In this document: positions 33,612 through 42,471 of the stretch, one piece after another | How positions within the stretch are numbered: the stretch's first letter is position 1 | Layout of the letters: the number at the start of each line of letters is the position of its first letter | From: Halorussus salinus | GTDB taxonomy: Archaea; Halobacteriota; Halobacteria; Halobacteriales; Haladaptataceae | NCBI RefSeq assembly: GCF_004765815.2 | Contig: NZ_ML974128.1 | Location: 377,077 to 441,076 of the forward strand | Direction of reading: 5' to 3' | DNA: 64,000 bases | Translations under genes and position numbers: made by a program | The notes under the pieces: generated by a model | The model's input: the letters and a program-made list of their open reading frames with translations, nothing else | Database searches by the model: none | Told to the model about the DNA's origin: nothing

Positions 33612-34679
33612 ATGCGAATCACGAGCAGAGAACCCGCCGAGGGCCGACGCGAGCGCATCACGCTCGTCCCCGAGACCCTCGACGACCTCTGGCATCTCAC
33701 CTACGTCCTCGAACCCGGCGACTTCGTGGCCGCCGACACGACCCGGCGCATCCAGCGCAACGACGACCAGATGCGCGACACCGGCGGCGAGCGCGAACAC
33801 ATGCACGTCACCCTAAAAGTCGAGGAGACCGAGTTCCACAAGTTCTCGAATCGCCTGCGTATCAGCGGCATCATCGAGAGCGCCTCCCGCGAGGACCAAC
33901 TCGGCCAGCACCACACCGTCAACGTCGAGGAGAACAAGGAACTCACGATAGAGAAATTCTGGAAGCCCGACCAACTCGACCGCCTCGAAGAGGCAGAAGA
34001 AGCCACCGAGAACGCCGACGTGGCCATCGTCACCGTCGAAGAAGGGAAAGCGCACATCCACACCGTCGCCCAGTACGGGACCGAAGAGCGCGCCGAGTTC
34101 ACCGGCACGACCGGGAAAGGCGAGTTCGCCCGCGGTCGGGACGAACTCTTTGCAGAACTCACCAGCGCAGTCGAACGCCTCGACGCGGACGCCATCATCC
34201 TCGCCGGGCCGGGGTTCACCAAGCAGGACGCGCTGGACTACATCGAGGAGAACACCCGCGACCTGACCGAGAAGATTACGACGGTGGACACCAGCGCGGT
34301 CGGCGACCGGGGCGTCCACGAAGTTCTCAAGCGCGGCGCGGTCGAGGAGGTCCAGAAGGACACCCGCATCGCGAAGGAGGCCGAACTCATCGACGAACTC
34401 ACCAAGCGCATCGGCGAGGGGCCGAAAGTCGCCTACGGGGCCGAGCAGGTCCAGAAGGCCGCCGACTTCGGGGCCATCGAACACCTGCTGATTCTGGACG
34501 AGCGCCTGCGCGAGGAGCGCGGCGCCGAGGGCGAGTGGGCGTTCGACGTGAACGAACTCATCACGACGACCGAGCAGAAGGGCGGCGACGTGACCGTCTT
34601 CTCCAGCGAGTTCGCGCCGGGCGACCAGCTCGCCGGGTTCGGGGGCATCGCCGCACTCTTGCGCTATCGGCTCGAATAG
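33612..34679 (+). CDS. pelA: mRNA surveillance protein Pelota
   Basis: A 355-residue Pelota homologue, an eRF1-like protein that enters stalled ribosomes and triggers rescue with aEF1A and ABCE1. The N-terminal Sm-like domain (1-130) has [22 protein letters not shown], the central domain begins [17 protein letters not shown], and the C-terminal domain has [11 protein letters not shown] and [24 protein letters not shown]. It lacks the GGQ motif of release factors, as expected. A small membrane gene follows 6 bases after its stop. Confidence 0.95.
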   Translation: MRITSREPAEGRRERITLVPETLDDLWHLTYVLEPGDFVAADTTRRIQRNDDQMRDTGGEREHMHVTLKVEETEFHKFSNRLRISGIIESASREDQLGQHHTVNVEENKELTIEKFWKPDQLDRLEEAEEATENADVAIVTVEEGKAHIHTVAQYGTEERAEFTGTTGKGEFARGRDELFAELTSAVERLDADAIILAGPGFTKQDALDYIEENTRDLTEKITTVDTSAVGDRGVHEVLKRGAVEEVQKDTRIAKEAELIDELTKRIGEGPKVAYGAEQVQKAADFGAIEHLLILDERLREERGAEGEWAFDVNELITTTEQKGGDVTVFSSEFAPGDQLAGFGGIAALLRYRLE

Positions 34680-34685
34680 GCCGCT

Positions 34686-35108
34686 ATGCTGGACGTGGAA
34701 CGCTGGCTCGACTACGTGTTCTTCGCGGGCCTCGAAATCTCGATGCTGTCGCTCCCGGCGCTCGTCCTGTTGCTCGCCGCCGAGCCGCCGGGTCCCATCG
34801 CGGTCGCCGCGCTGACCGCGCTCGGGGTCTCGACCTGCGCGGCCGGGACCTTCCGCGGGCCGTGGGTGGACCTCGGCGAGTGGCCCGCGCCGGGCGACCT
34901 CTACACCATGCCCCTGCGCTCGGCGTACTACAGCGCGACCGTCGCCGCCGCGACTTACGCCGGTGCCGCCGCCCACGTCGCTTCGGGCGTCGCTCTCGCC
35001 GGAATCGCGGTCTCGACGCTGGTCTCGGTCGCCGGGATGGCCGCGCTCCCCCGCGTCGTCGGCCGGTTCCGGACGCTGGCGTACCGGTTCGGGACGCCGG
35101 AACCGTGA
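34686..35108 (+). CDS. small hydrophobic membrane protein
   Basis: A 140-residue protein with about four membrane spans (near residues 13-31, 36-54, 83-103 and 107-122), the loop FRGPWVDLGEWPAPGDLYTM and an arginine-rich end. It starts 6 bases after pelA and is probably co-transcribed. Many haloarchaea have a short membrane protein after pelA. I do not recognise a function. Confidence 0.7.
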   Translation: MLDVERWLDYVFFAGLEISMLSLPALVLLLAAEPPGPIAVAALTALGVSTCAAGTFRGPWVDLGEWPAPGDLYTMPLRSAYYSATVAAATYAGAAAHVASGVALAGIAVSTLVSVAGMAALPRVVGRFRTLAYRFGTPEP

Positions 35109-35156
35109 GACTCGGCGGCTCCTCGGGCTGATTTGGACTTTTAGCCCGGCGCGTGC

Positions 35157-35184
35157 TGGCGCGGCGCTCGTAAGCGCCGCGCCA
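35157..35184. terminator. 12-base-pair perfect hairpin
   Basis: TGGCGCGGCGCT at 35157-35168 and its exact reverse complement at 35173-35184 enclose the loop CGTA. It lies about 50 bases after the last gene of the pelA operon, so it may end or protect the transcript. The rest of the 394-base gap 35109-35502 holds the repeat at 35361 and TATA-poor DNA with no credible gene. Confidence 0.5.
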
Positions 35185-35360
35185 ACCGCGCGAGGGACGA
35201 GGACCGCAACGAAGTGAGGACCGCAGTCGGGTGGGGAGGGTGTGGCTATCGCGGTGCTGTGCGGTGCGGTTGCGTGCTGTGCAGTCAACTCCGTGTTGTC
35301 GGCAGTAGTTCGCTTCTTTGCCGATTTCACTTTCGTCTCGCGCTAGCCGACCGACTCGAC

Positions 35361-35414
35361 TCCGACGACCAATTTGGCTCCGACGACCGATTTGGCTCCG
35401 ACGACCGACCCGAC
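35361..35414. repeat. three 18-base tandem units
   Basis: TCCGACGACCAATTTGGC, TCCGACGACCGATTTGGC and TCCGACGACCGACCCGAC follow each other without spacing, about 90 bases before the amidohydrolase start. An 18-base unit keeps reading frame, but no gene runs through it convincingly. It may be operator-like. Confidence 0.8.
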
Positions 35415-35502
35415 CACCGCGTGTCGAGCAACTCCAAACTGAACCACGTCCCGCGATGAACGAACAGGGAGGTTCAAGGCCGTCCGGAAGCATCCCTCGG
35501 AC

Positions 35503-36516
35503 ATGATAGTCGAGGGAACCGTCCTCCGCGGGCCGAACTTCGAACCCATCGAGGGCCGGGTCGTGGTCGAGGAGGGCGAGATAACGGCCGTCGAGCAAGC
35601 GTCCGTCGATTCGTCCAACGTCGTCCTGCCAGCGTTCGTCAACGCCCACACCCACATCGGCGACTCCATCGCCAAGGAGGCCGGTGGCGGCCTGAGTCTG
35701 GACGAACTCGTCGCGCCGCCCGACGGCCTCAAGCACCGACTCCTGCGCGCCGCCTCGCGCGAGGAGAAGGTTCGAGCCATGCGCCGGTCCATCCAGTTCA
35801 TGGAGACGACCGGCACCGCGTCGTTCCTCGAATTCCGCGAGGGCGGCGTCGAAGGCGTCTACGCGCTCCGGGAGGCCGCGGAGGGTCTCGGCGTGGAGCC
35901 GTTCATCTTGGGCCGCGAGACCGTCGAGGCGATGGAGGCCGCCGAGGGGTTCGGCGCGAGCGGGGCGCGGGACGCCGAGTTCTCCCGCGAGCGCACCGCT
36001 ACCGCCGAGGAGGGCAAACTCTTCGGCATCCACGCGGGCGAGCGGGACTCGTCGGACATCAACCCCGCGCTGGATTTGGACCCCGACTTTCTTGTCCACA
36101 TGGTCCACCCCGAACCGCTCCACCTCGACCGACTGGCCGACAAGGCCGTCCCGGTCGTGGTCTGCCCGCGCTCGAACCTCGTGACGAACGTCGGCGTCCC
36201 GCCAATCGCGGACCTCGCGGAGCGGACCACCGTCGCGCTCGGCACCGACAACGTGATGCTCAACTCGCCGTCGATGTTCCGCGAGATGGAGTTCGCCGCC
36301 AAGTTGGCCGACGTGAGCGCCCGTGAAGTCCTGCGGATGGCGACCTACAACGGTGCGCGCATCGCGGGGCTGGACTGCGGCGTCGTCGAGGAGGGCCACG
36401 CCGGGAAACTCCTCGTCCTCGACGGCGACTCGGACAACCTCGCCGGAGCGCAGGACGTGGTGCGCGCGGTCGTCCGCCGCGCGGGCGTCGGCGACATGGC
36501 CGACGTAATTCTGTAG
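35503..36516 (+). CDS. amidohydrolase family protein
   Basis: A 337-residue metal-dependent hydrolase of the cytosine-deaminase/ATZ-TRZ superfamily. Metal ligands are visible: NAHTHIGDS (HxH), FGIHAGERD, HMVHPEPLH, and the catalytic aspartate in GTDNVMLNSPS. The N-terminal beta domain is present (MIVEGTVLRGPNFEPIEGRVVVEEGEI), and the C-terminal AGKLLVLDGDSDNLAG closes it. The substrate is unknown; nucleobase-like or 5'-deoxyadenosine-type rings are possible. The frame starts just after an AT-poor leader and stands alone. Confidence 0.88.
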   Translation: MIVEGTVLRGPNFEPIEGRVVVEEGEITAVEQASVDSSNVVLPAFVNAHTHIGDSIAKEAGGGLSLDELVAPPDGLKHRLLRAASREEKVRAMRRSIQFMETTGTASFLEFREGGVEGVYALREAAEGLGVEPFILGRETVEAMEAAEGFGASGARDAEFSRERTATAEEGKLFGIHAGERDSSDINPALDLDPDFLVHMVHPEPLHLDRLADKAVPVVVCPRSNLVTNVGVPPIADLAERTTVALGTDNVMLNSPSMFREMEFAAKLADVSAREVLRMATYNGARIAGLDCGVVEEGHAGKLLVLDGDSDNLAGAQDVVRAVVRRAGVGDMADVIL

Positions 36517-36731
36517 TACGGAAATAATTCCTTTTCTCTAAGACGTATTTGTGTTTGCTAACAGTGGACAGCGATGTCTTTCGTCGGCGTTTGCGTCTGC
36601 GCCGCGTCCGCGACGTGGATGGGGTACGCGCTCGGCGGGAGACGGAGCGGGATACGCTCGGTGAGACGACCGACGGAACGCGCTCCGAACGCGCCGGGGA
36701 TTTAACATTCCTCGGTGACCACCGTCGAGAG

Positions 36732-36887
36732 ATGACCGACCCGGCAGAAGCTATCAGTCTCCTCGTCGTGGTCGAGTTCGTCGTGATGGCCGCGATACTG
36801 CTCCTTTTGGTCCCGTTCGAGGTCGCGGCCCCGGTGGTCCCGCTCCTGCTGTTCTTCGTGGTCGTGCTTCACCTCTATCGCTCCTGA
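36732..36887 (+). CDS. 51-residue membrane protein
   Basis: A short protein, MTDPAEAISLLVVVEFVVMA, then AILLLLVPF and a second span ending VVVLHLYRS. It has two membrane spans and almost no soluble part. GATTTAACATTCC at about 36700 is a TATA candidate about 30 bases upstream, which is why I chose this start over earlier in-frame codons with arginine-rich translation. Confidence 0.65.
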   Translation: MTDPAEAISLLVVVEFVVMAAILLLLVPFEVAAPVVPLLLFFVVVLHLYRS

Positions 36888-36974
36888 ACCGCTCGGCGCG
36901 CGCCGCACTCGACCTCACCACACACCACCTCGCCCCGCCTCTTTAACCCGCTCCGCGTAGACTCTCTACCCCGC

Positions 36975-37739
36975 ATGAGCGTCAGTTTCGACTTCAGCGA
37001 CGACGTGGCACTCGTGACCGGCGCGAGCGGCGCGCTGGGGAGCGCGGTCTGCGAGGAGTTCGCCGACGCGGGCGCGACCGTGGCCGCCGCCGACGTGGTG
37101 GCTCCCGACGAGGAGGACGCCCTCCTCGACGCCGACCGCGAGCGCATCGACTTCTACGAGGGCGACTTCACCGACGAGGCCGACGTAGAGCGTGTCGTCG
37201 CCGACATCGTGGACGACCACGGCGGCCTCGATTACCTCGCCAACGTCGCGGGGACGTGGCGCGGCGGGTCGCCCGTCGCGGAGACCGACGCCGAAACGTT
37301 CGACCTCCTGTTCGACGTGAACCTCAAGACGGCGTTTCTCGCCAGTAAGCACGCCATTCCGCACCTCCGGGAGAGCGGCGGCGACGCGGATACCAGCGAC
37401 GATGCGGACACCAGCAACGACGCTCGACGCGGCGCTATCGTGAGCGTCAGCGCGCGCTCGTCGCTCGAAGGCGGCGCGGGCGACGCCCTCTACCGGGCGT
37501 CGAAGGCGGGCGTCCGACTGCTCACCGAGAGCATCGCCGAGGAGGAATCGGGCGCGGTCCGCGCGAACGCGGTGATGCCGAGCGTCATCGACACGCCCGC
37601 CAACCGCGAGCTGATGCCCGACGCCGACCACTCTACGTGGGTCGAACCGGCCGACATCGCGACGACGGTGCTGGTCCTCTGCTCGTCGGCGACCCCCGTC
37701 ACCAGCGGCGCGGCGGTGCCGGTGTACGGCGAAGCCTGA
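36975..37739 (+). CDS. SDR-family oxidoreductase
   Basis: A 254-residue classical short-chain dehydrogenase. It has the cofactor loop TGASGALGSAVCEEFA, NVAG near residue 92, a catalytic serine in VSVSARSSL, and the active-site YRASK. A 20-residue Asp/Thr-rich insertion (GGDADTSDDADTSNDARR) precedes the serine motif and contains a short repeated DADTS unit. The substrate is unknown. The acidic residue after beta-2 (AAADVVAP) suggests NAD preference. Confidence 0.9.
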   Translation: MSVSFDFSDDVALVTGASGALGSAVCEEFADAGATVAAADVVAPDEEDALLDADRERIDFYEGDFTDEADVERVVADIVDDHGGLDYLANVAGTWRGGSPVAETDAETFDLLFDVNLKTAFLASKHAIPHLRESGGDADTSDDADTSNDARRGAIVSVSARSSLEGGAGDALYRASKAGVRLLTESIAEEESGAVRANAVMPSVIDTPANRELMPDADHSTWVEPADIATTVLVLCSSATPVTSGAAVPVYGEA

Positions 37740-37772
37740 GGATTTATCGGGTCGGCGTCGGTGCGTCCCGAT

Positions 37773-38633
37773 ATGGACGGACGGCTCCCCGCCGGTGTGC
37801 GTAGACGGGTCCTCCTCGCGGCGGTCGTCGCGCTGGCGCTGACCACTGCTGGCGTGGTCGGCTACCGCCTCGCCGACCCCGCGACGCCCGACCACGACCT
37901 CGACCTCGCGGAGTCGCCCGACGAAATCGCGTACGACGCGCTCTCGCAACTCGACCACCGCGACTACGCCGTCGAGTGGCGGATTCCGCCCGCGCCCGAC
38001 GACGAACGCGGCGAGTCCGACGACGCCGATTCGTCCGCGAGCCGCGACTACCGGGTCTTCCTCAGCGCCGCCGTCGAGGGGTCCGAAAATCGGATTCGCG
38101 TCGTGCCGTCGGCCGGTCCCGCGACGTTCGCCACCGAGAACTGCGTCTGGTCGCTCCGGTCCGCCGACGGCGGGACCGACCCGCCGAGCGCGTGTAACTT
38201 CGGCGGTCGCCAACGACCGACCGAGTTCTACAGGCTCCACGGCGACTGGGACGCGGTGCGCGAACCGGACGCAAACGTCACCGTCGTCCGCGAGAACGAG
38301 AGCGTACTGGTTCTCCGCATCGACGACACCGACACGGCGCAGTACCTCGCGACCGGTCGAGACGGCATCGGCGACACCGAGTACGCCCGCGAGCGGGGAC
38401 TCCGCGCGAATCTTACGTTGGTCGTAGACAAGACGGAGGGCCACCTCCGACGCCTCGTCTTCGGTCGGTCCGCGCTCTCGGAGACCGACGAGGAGTCCGG
38501 GGCCGCCGGGAACCGAACCCGAGACCATAGCCGCCACGTCTACGCCTTCTCGAAGTGGGGCGAGACGACCGTCGAGCGCCCCGACTGGGCGGGCTACTCG
38601 CTCGCGGAGTTTCTCCTCGACGTGACGCGGTGA
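37773..38633 (+). CDS. membrane-anchored extracellular protein of unknown function
   Basis: A 286-residue protein with an N-terminal signal-anchor (RRRVLLAAVVALALTTAGVVGYRLA) and a soluble outside domain rich in acidic residues. Two cysteines (ENCVWSL and SACNFGG) may pair. It could be a LolA-like or DUF-type lipoprotein relative, judging from its beta-strand pattern and YRLHGDWDAVREPDANVTVV, but this is uncertain. The start at 37773 (MDGRLPAGV) follows an in-frame GTG. Its last 40 bases overlap the convergent membrane gene. Confidence 0.7.
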   Translation: MDGRLPAGVRRRVLLAAVVALALTTAGVVGYRLADPATPDHDLDLAESPDEIAYDALSQLDHRDYAVEWRIPPAPDDERGESDDADSSASRDYRVFLSAAVEGSENRIRVVPSAGPATFATENCVWSLRSADGGTDPPSACNFGGRQRPTEFYRLHGDWDAVREPDANVTVVRENESVLVLRIDDTDTAQYLATGRDGIGDTEYARERGLRANLTLVVDKTEGHLRRLVFGRSALSETDEESGAAGNRTRDHSRHVYAFSKWGETTVERPDWAGYSLAEFLLDVTR

Positions 38634-39184
38634 GCGACGCCCGCCGCGACGCGCCCGAGACCGCCCGCAAGCAGGTAGAGCCAGACGACCTCGGCGAGAC
38701 TCGCGGCCAGCAGACAGACGACGAGGAGGACGAACAGCGCGACGCCCTGCTGGCCCGACCCGACCGCGTTCAGGAGCGCGAACCCCGGAAGCAGTCCGGC
38801 GACGAACGGCGCGTAGGCCACCGCGAGAAGCAACCAAACCGCTGGCTCGGCGGTCACGTCCCCCGCGAACAGCGGTCTGGCCAGCACGAGCGTGACGCCG
38901 ACCACGGGAACGAGCGCCGCCAGCGTCCGACGCGAGGGCGCGAAGACGGCCCGGCCGAGGCGGAAGTCGAGCGCCCTGTCTATCGCCTCCCCGAGGAGCC
39001 ACGACGCCAGCGCCGCGAACGCCCCCGCGGCGACCAGCGCGAGCAGGTAGCCCGCGAGCGTCGCCGGGAGCGCCGCGCCGTAGCACTCGTCACACCCCGT
39101 GCGAGCGTACCAGTCGAGACCGCCGACCGCGGGCAGGGCGACCGCGAGCAGAAACGGGAGGCCGCGTCGGAGTCGGTCGTCCAT
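38594..39184 (-). CDS. multi-pass membrane protein
   Basis: A 196-residue protein with about five membrane spans. A CxxC pair (TGCDECYG) sits in the first outside loop and might bind metal or form a disulfide. I chose the ATG at 39184 (MDDRLRRGLPFLLAVALPAV) because the upstream extension is arginine-rich. It overlaps the 3' end of the opposite gene by 40 bases. Not recognised. Confidence 0.7.
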   Translation of the reverse strand: MDDRLRRGLPFLLAVALPAVGGLDWYARTGCDECYGAALPATLAGYLLALVAAGAFAALASWLLGEAIDRALDFRLGRAVFAPSRRTLAALVPVVGVTLVLARPLFAGDVTAEPAVWLLLAVAYAPFVAGLLPGFALLNAVGSGQQGVALFVLLVVCLLAASLAEVVWLYLLAGGLGRVAAGVAHRVTSRRNSASE

Positions 39185-39386
39185 CGGTCGGGGCGTCTCG
39201 GGCCGCGACCAAGAACGTATCGGGTGTGCCACGAGACGCGGCGCACCGTCGCTCCGTGGGCCTACTCGACGTTCGTCTAATTTCGGTTCTCCTCGAACCA
39301 CGTGTCAACAAGAAATTGGTAAAAATCGCCCGCCCGCTCCCGAATCGTTCCGTTTATATCCGGCCCTTTGAAAGCTACCCTCACAC

Positions 39387-40721
39387 ATGGCAGAACGTGA
39401 GACGTGGACGAGTCGTATCGGATTCATCTTCGCCGCGGTCGGGAGCGCGGTGGGGCTCGGAAACATCTGGTCGTTCCCGTTCCAGACCGCCGCGAACGGC
39501 GGCGCGGCGTTCCTCGTGGTGTACCTGCTGGCGGTCGTCCTCATCGGCTTCCCGACGATGATGGTCGAGTTCGTCATCGGTCGGCGGGGCGAGCAGAACC
39601 CCGTGGCCGCCTTCGAGAAAATCGGCTACGGTAACTGGTCGTTCACCGGCGGACTGGGCGTCTTCTCGTCGCTGGTCACCCTGTCGTTCTACAGCGTCGT
39701 CGGCGGGTGGGTCCTCAGCTACATCGTCGGGAGCGCGACCGGTGCGTACTTCGGCGACGCCGGGACGTACTTCGGGTCGGTCGCATCCGGTCCGGTCGCC
39801 ATCGGCACGCACCTCGTCTTCATGCTGATAACCGTCGGCATCGTCGCCTCGGGCGTCACCGACGGCATCGAGCGCGCGACGAAGTTCATGATTCCCGCCA
39901 TCCTGCTCCTGTTAGTCGGACTCGCGGCGTGGGCGACCACGCTCGACGGTGCCGCCGCGGGCTACGAGTACTACCTCTCGCCGGACTTCGGCCTCATCGC
40001 CAGTAACTTCGGCTCCATCGTCCCGCCCGCGATGGGACAGGCCTTCTTCACCCTCTCGCTCGGGTTCAGCGTGATGATCGCCTACTCGTCGTACCTCGGC
40101 CGCGACGACAGCCTCCCGGCCGACGGCGGCGCTATCGTCGTCGTCAACACGATGGTCGCGCTGCTGGCCGGGTTCGTCGTCTTCCCCATCCTGTTCGCCA
40201 CGGGCGGCGCGGAAGGCGCGGGCGGCGGTGCCGGAACCGCGTTCGTCGCGCTGGCGGGCGCGTTCGGCAACATCCCCGCGGGCGGCATCATCGGCTTCTT
40301 CTTCTTCGTCGTCCTGCTGTTCGCAGCCCTCTCCAGTTCTATCAGTCTGCTGGAGGTTCCAGTCTCGTACATCACCGAGAACTACGGCGTCGGTCGCCGG
40401 ACGACCGCCATCGGGATGGGCGGCACAATTGCGGCGGTCGGCCTGCCCGCGACGTTCGGCACGTCGTGGCTCGGCTTCTACAACGACGTGGTGTTCAACC
40501 TCCTGCTCCCCGTCTCGGTGTTCCTGCTGGCCATCTTCGTCGGTTGGGTCGCCGACCGCGAAGCCATCGACGAACTCGGTCGGGGCTCGTCGGTCGGCTC
40601 GTCGTTCACGACGACGTGGCTCTGGTGGGTCCGCATCGTCGTCCCGGCCGTCGTCCTCATGACGCTCTACCTCGGTATCGAGACGCTCTACGAGGGCCTC
40701 AGTAGCGGCGCGTACTTCTGA
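39387..40721 (+). CDS. sodium-dependent transporter (NSS/SNF family), copy 1
   Basis: A 444-residue secondary transporter of the neurotransmitter:sodium symporter family, with about 11-12 spans. TM1 has the sodium/substrate motif IGFIFAAVGSAVGLGNIWSF, followed by NGGAAFLVVYLL. The family imports amino acids with sodium, and bacterial short forms have 11 spans. TATATC about 30 bases before the ATG is a good TATA box. It shares close similarity with the next gene, so the pair probably arose by duplication. Confidence 0.93.
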   Translation: MAERETWTSRIGFIFAAVGSAVGLGNIWSFPFQTAANGGAAFLVVYLLAVVLIGFPTMMVEFVIGRRGEQNPVAAFEKIGYGNWSFTGGLGVFSSLVTLSFYSVVGGWVLSYIVGSATGAYFGDAGTYFGSVASGPVAIGTHLVFMLITVGIVASGVTDGIERATKFMIPAILLLLVGLAAWATTLDGAAAGYEYYLSPDFGLIASNFGSIVPPAMGQAFFTLSLGFSVMIAYSSYLGRDDSLPADGGAIVVVNTMVALLAGFVVFPILFATGGAEGAGGGAGTAFVALAGAFGNIPAGGIIGFFFFVVLLFAALSSSISLLEVPVSYITENYGVGRRTTAIGMGGTIAAVGLPATFGTSWLGFYNDVVFNLLLPVSVFLLAIFVGWVADREAIDELGRGSSVGSSFTTTWLWWVRIVVPAVVLMTLYLGIETLYEGLSSGAYF

Positions 40722-40806
40722 CGCGCCGGGCCTGACCCCCGCGGATTCGGTTCGTTTTTTCGACATCTCGTCCCGTAGCCGCGCGGCCGGTTCCGTTGCC
40801 GGTTAC

Positions 40807-40851
40807 GATTCGTAGTTTCGAGTTCGAATTTCGAGCCGAAATCTACGAATC
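40807..40851. promoter_or_regulatory. imperfect inverted repeat between two transporter genes
   Basis: GATTCGTAGTTTCG (from 40807) pairs with CGAAATCTACGAATC (ending 40851), with one bulged base and a 16-base spacer that holds AGTTCGAA-type words. Further copies of the ACTCGAA/TTCGAGT word lie before the second transporter. It could be a terminator for copy 1 (after TTTTTT at about 40755) or an operator for copy 2. Confidence 0.45.
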
Positions 40852-40985
40852 TTCATCGCCGTCCGAACTATCGGGCGCTCGTCACTCGAAATCATCACGA
40901 AAATACGCACTAAAACCGTCGTGAGTTCGAAGTTACGATTCCAAACTCGAAAGGCTCTTTGGGGAGGCATGGCGAGTGCGTAGCA

Positions 40986-42317
40986 ATGACACGCGAATCG
41001 TGGCACACTCGCCTCGGCTTCATCCTCGCGGCGGTCGGGAGCGCCGTCGGACTCGGCAACGTCTGGCGTTTCCCGTGGATGACCGCCGAGAACGGCGGGA
41101 GCGCCTTTCTGGTCGTGTACCTCTGTATCGTCCTACTGGTCGGCGTCCCCGGACTCCTCGCGGAGTTCGTCATCGGGCGACGCTCCCAGCGTAACCCGGC
41201 AGGCGCGCTCTTTCGACTCTCGTCTGGCTCGAAGTCGTGGCGCGCGGTCGGCCTGTTCGCCGTCGTGACCGCCGTCGTCCTGCTGTCGTTCTACAGCGTC
41301 GTCGGCGGGTGGATCGTCCGGTACTTCCTCGCCAGCTTCACGGGGTCGTACTTCGGGTCGCCCGGCGCGTACTTCTCGGCCATCGACTACGGACTCCCGG
41401 CGGTCGGGTTCCACGTCGGCTTCCTCGCGCTGACCGCGCTGGTCGTGGTCGGAGGAGTCCGCGACGGTATCGAGAAGGCGACGAAGGTGATGATGCCCGC
41501 CATCGTCGTCCTGCTGGTCGCGCTGGCGGCGTGGGCGGTCAGCCAACCCGGCGCGGGCGCTGGCCTGTCGTTCTATCTCGACTTCGACCCGAGCTACCTC
41601 CGGGCGAACTTCTTCGACGTGCTGGGCGCGGCGGCCGGACAGGCGCTGTTCACCCTCTCGCTGGGGGCCGGAACGATGATAACCTACGCGTCGTACCTCG
41701 GCGACGACCGAAACCTCGTCACCGACGGGAGCGCCATCGCGGTCCTGAACACCGGCGTCGGCGTCCTCGCGGGCTTGGTGGTCTTCCCGCTCCTGTTCGC
41801 CACGTTCGGCGAGTTGACGGGTCCGGCCGCCTCCGGCGGCGGTCCCGGCGCGCTGTTCGTGAGTCTCGCGGGCGCGTTCTCGCAGGTCCCGCTGGGGCAA
41901 CCGCTCGCGGTGCTGTTCTTCGGCGTCATCGTCCTCGCGGCGCTCTCGTCGTCCATCAGCATGCTCGAAATCCCGGTCGCGTACCTCGTGGACGAACACG
42001 GCGTCTCGCGGAAGGCCGCGACCGCGCTCCTCGTGGGCGTCGTCGCCGTCACCGGTTCGGCGAACGCGCTGAATCCCGGCCTCTTCGGCTTCGTCGCCGG
42101 GACGCTCGTGGACCTGATGCTGACCGCGGGACTCGTCGCCTTCCTCGTCTTCGTCGGGTGGGTCCTCGGCAAGGACGCGCTCACCGAGTACTCCTCGGGC
42201 GCGGGGTCGCGGGTCCGGTCGCTCGGCCCGGCGTGGCTCTGGTCGGTCCGGACCATCCTGCCGCTCTTTCTCGTCGCCACGCTCGCGGTGAATCTGCTCG
42301 CGTTCGCGGGGTTCTAA
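40986..42317 (+). CDS. sodium-dependent transporter (NSS/SNF family), copy 2
   Basis: A 443-residue NSS-family symporter beginning MTRESWHTRLGFILAAVGSAVGLGNVWRF. It keeps the TM1 sodium-site sequence and the NGGSAFLVVYL segment, and ends after about 11 spans. The ATG at 40986 aligns exactly with the start of copy 1; earlier in-frame codons were rejected. An AT-rich 264-base gap with inverted repeats separates the two. The substrate, probably an amino acid, is not readable. Confidence 0.93.
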   Translation: MTRESWHTRLGFILAAVGSAVGLGNVWRFPWMTAENGGSAFLVVYLCIVLLVGVPGLLAEFVIGRRSQRNPAGALFRLSSGSKSWRAVGLFAVVTAVVLLSFYSVVGGWIVRYFLASFTGSYFGSPGAYFSAIDYGLPAVGFHVGFLALTALVVVGGVRDGIEKATKVMMPAIVVLLVALAAWAVSQPGAGAGLSFYLDFDPSYLRANFFDVLGAAAGQALFTLSLGAGTMITYASYLGDDRNLVTDGSAIAVLNTGVGVLAGLVVFPLLFATFGELTGPAASGGGPGALFVSLAGAFSQVPLGQPLAVLFFGVIVLAALSSSISMLEIPVAYLVDEHGVSRKAATALLVGVVAVTGSANALNPGLFGFVAGTLVDLMLTAGLVAFLVFVGWVLGKDALTEYSSGAGSRVRSLGPAWLWSVRTILPLFLVATLAVNLLAFAGF

Positions 42318-42471
42318 CTCCGGGTCCCCGAGTTCCGACTCGTCGGGTTCCGGGCGGTCTCGCCGCGACGATGCCGGGGTGAGCGGTTCGCCTCCGTCCG
42401 CTGGTTTAGGAACGTTTTTCCGCCCAGTGGTCATCAAATCGCCCAATGAGTAGCCATCGGAGGGATTCGAC

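Noticed and set aside
35361-35414. Possible CRISPR array
   Set aside because: The three 18-base units are adjacent, with no spacers between them, and no cas genes are in the window.
36966-39086. A 706-codon open frame on the minus strand
   Set aside because: Antisense to an SDR with intact motifs and to a signal-anchored protein gene; composition and lack of motifs mark it as a shadow frame.
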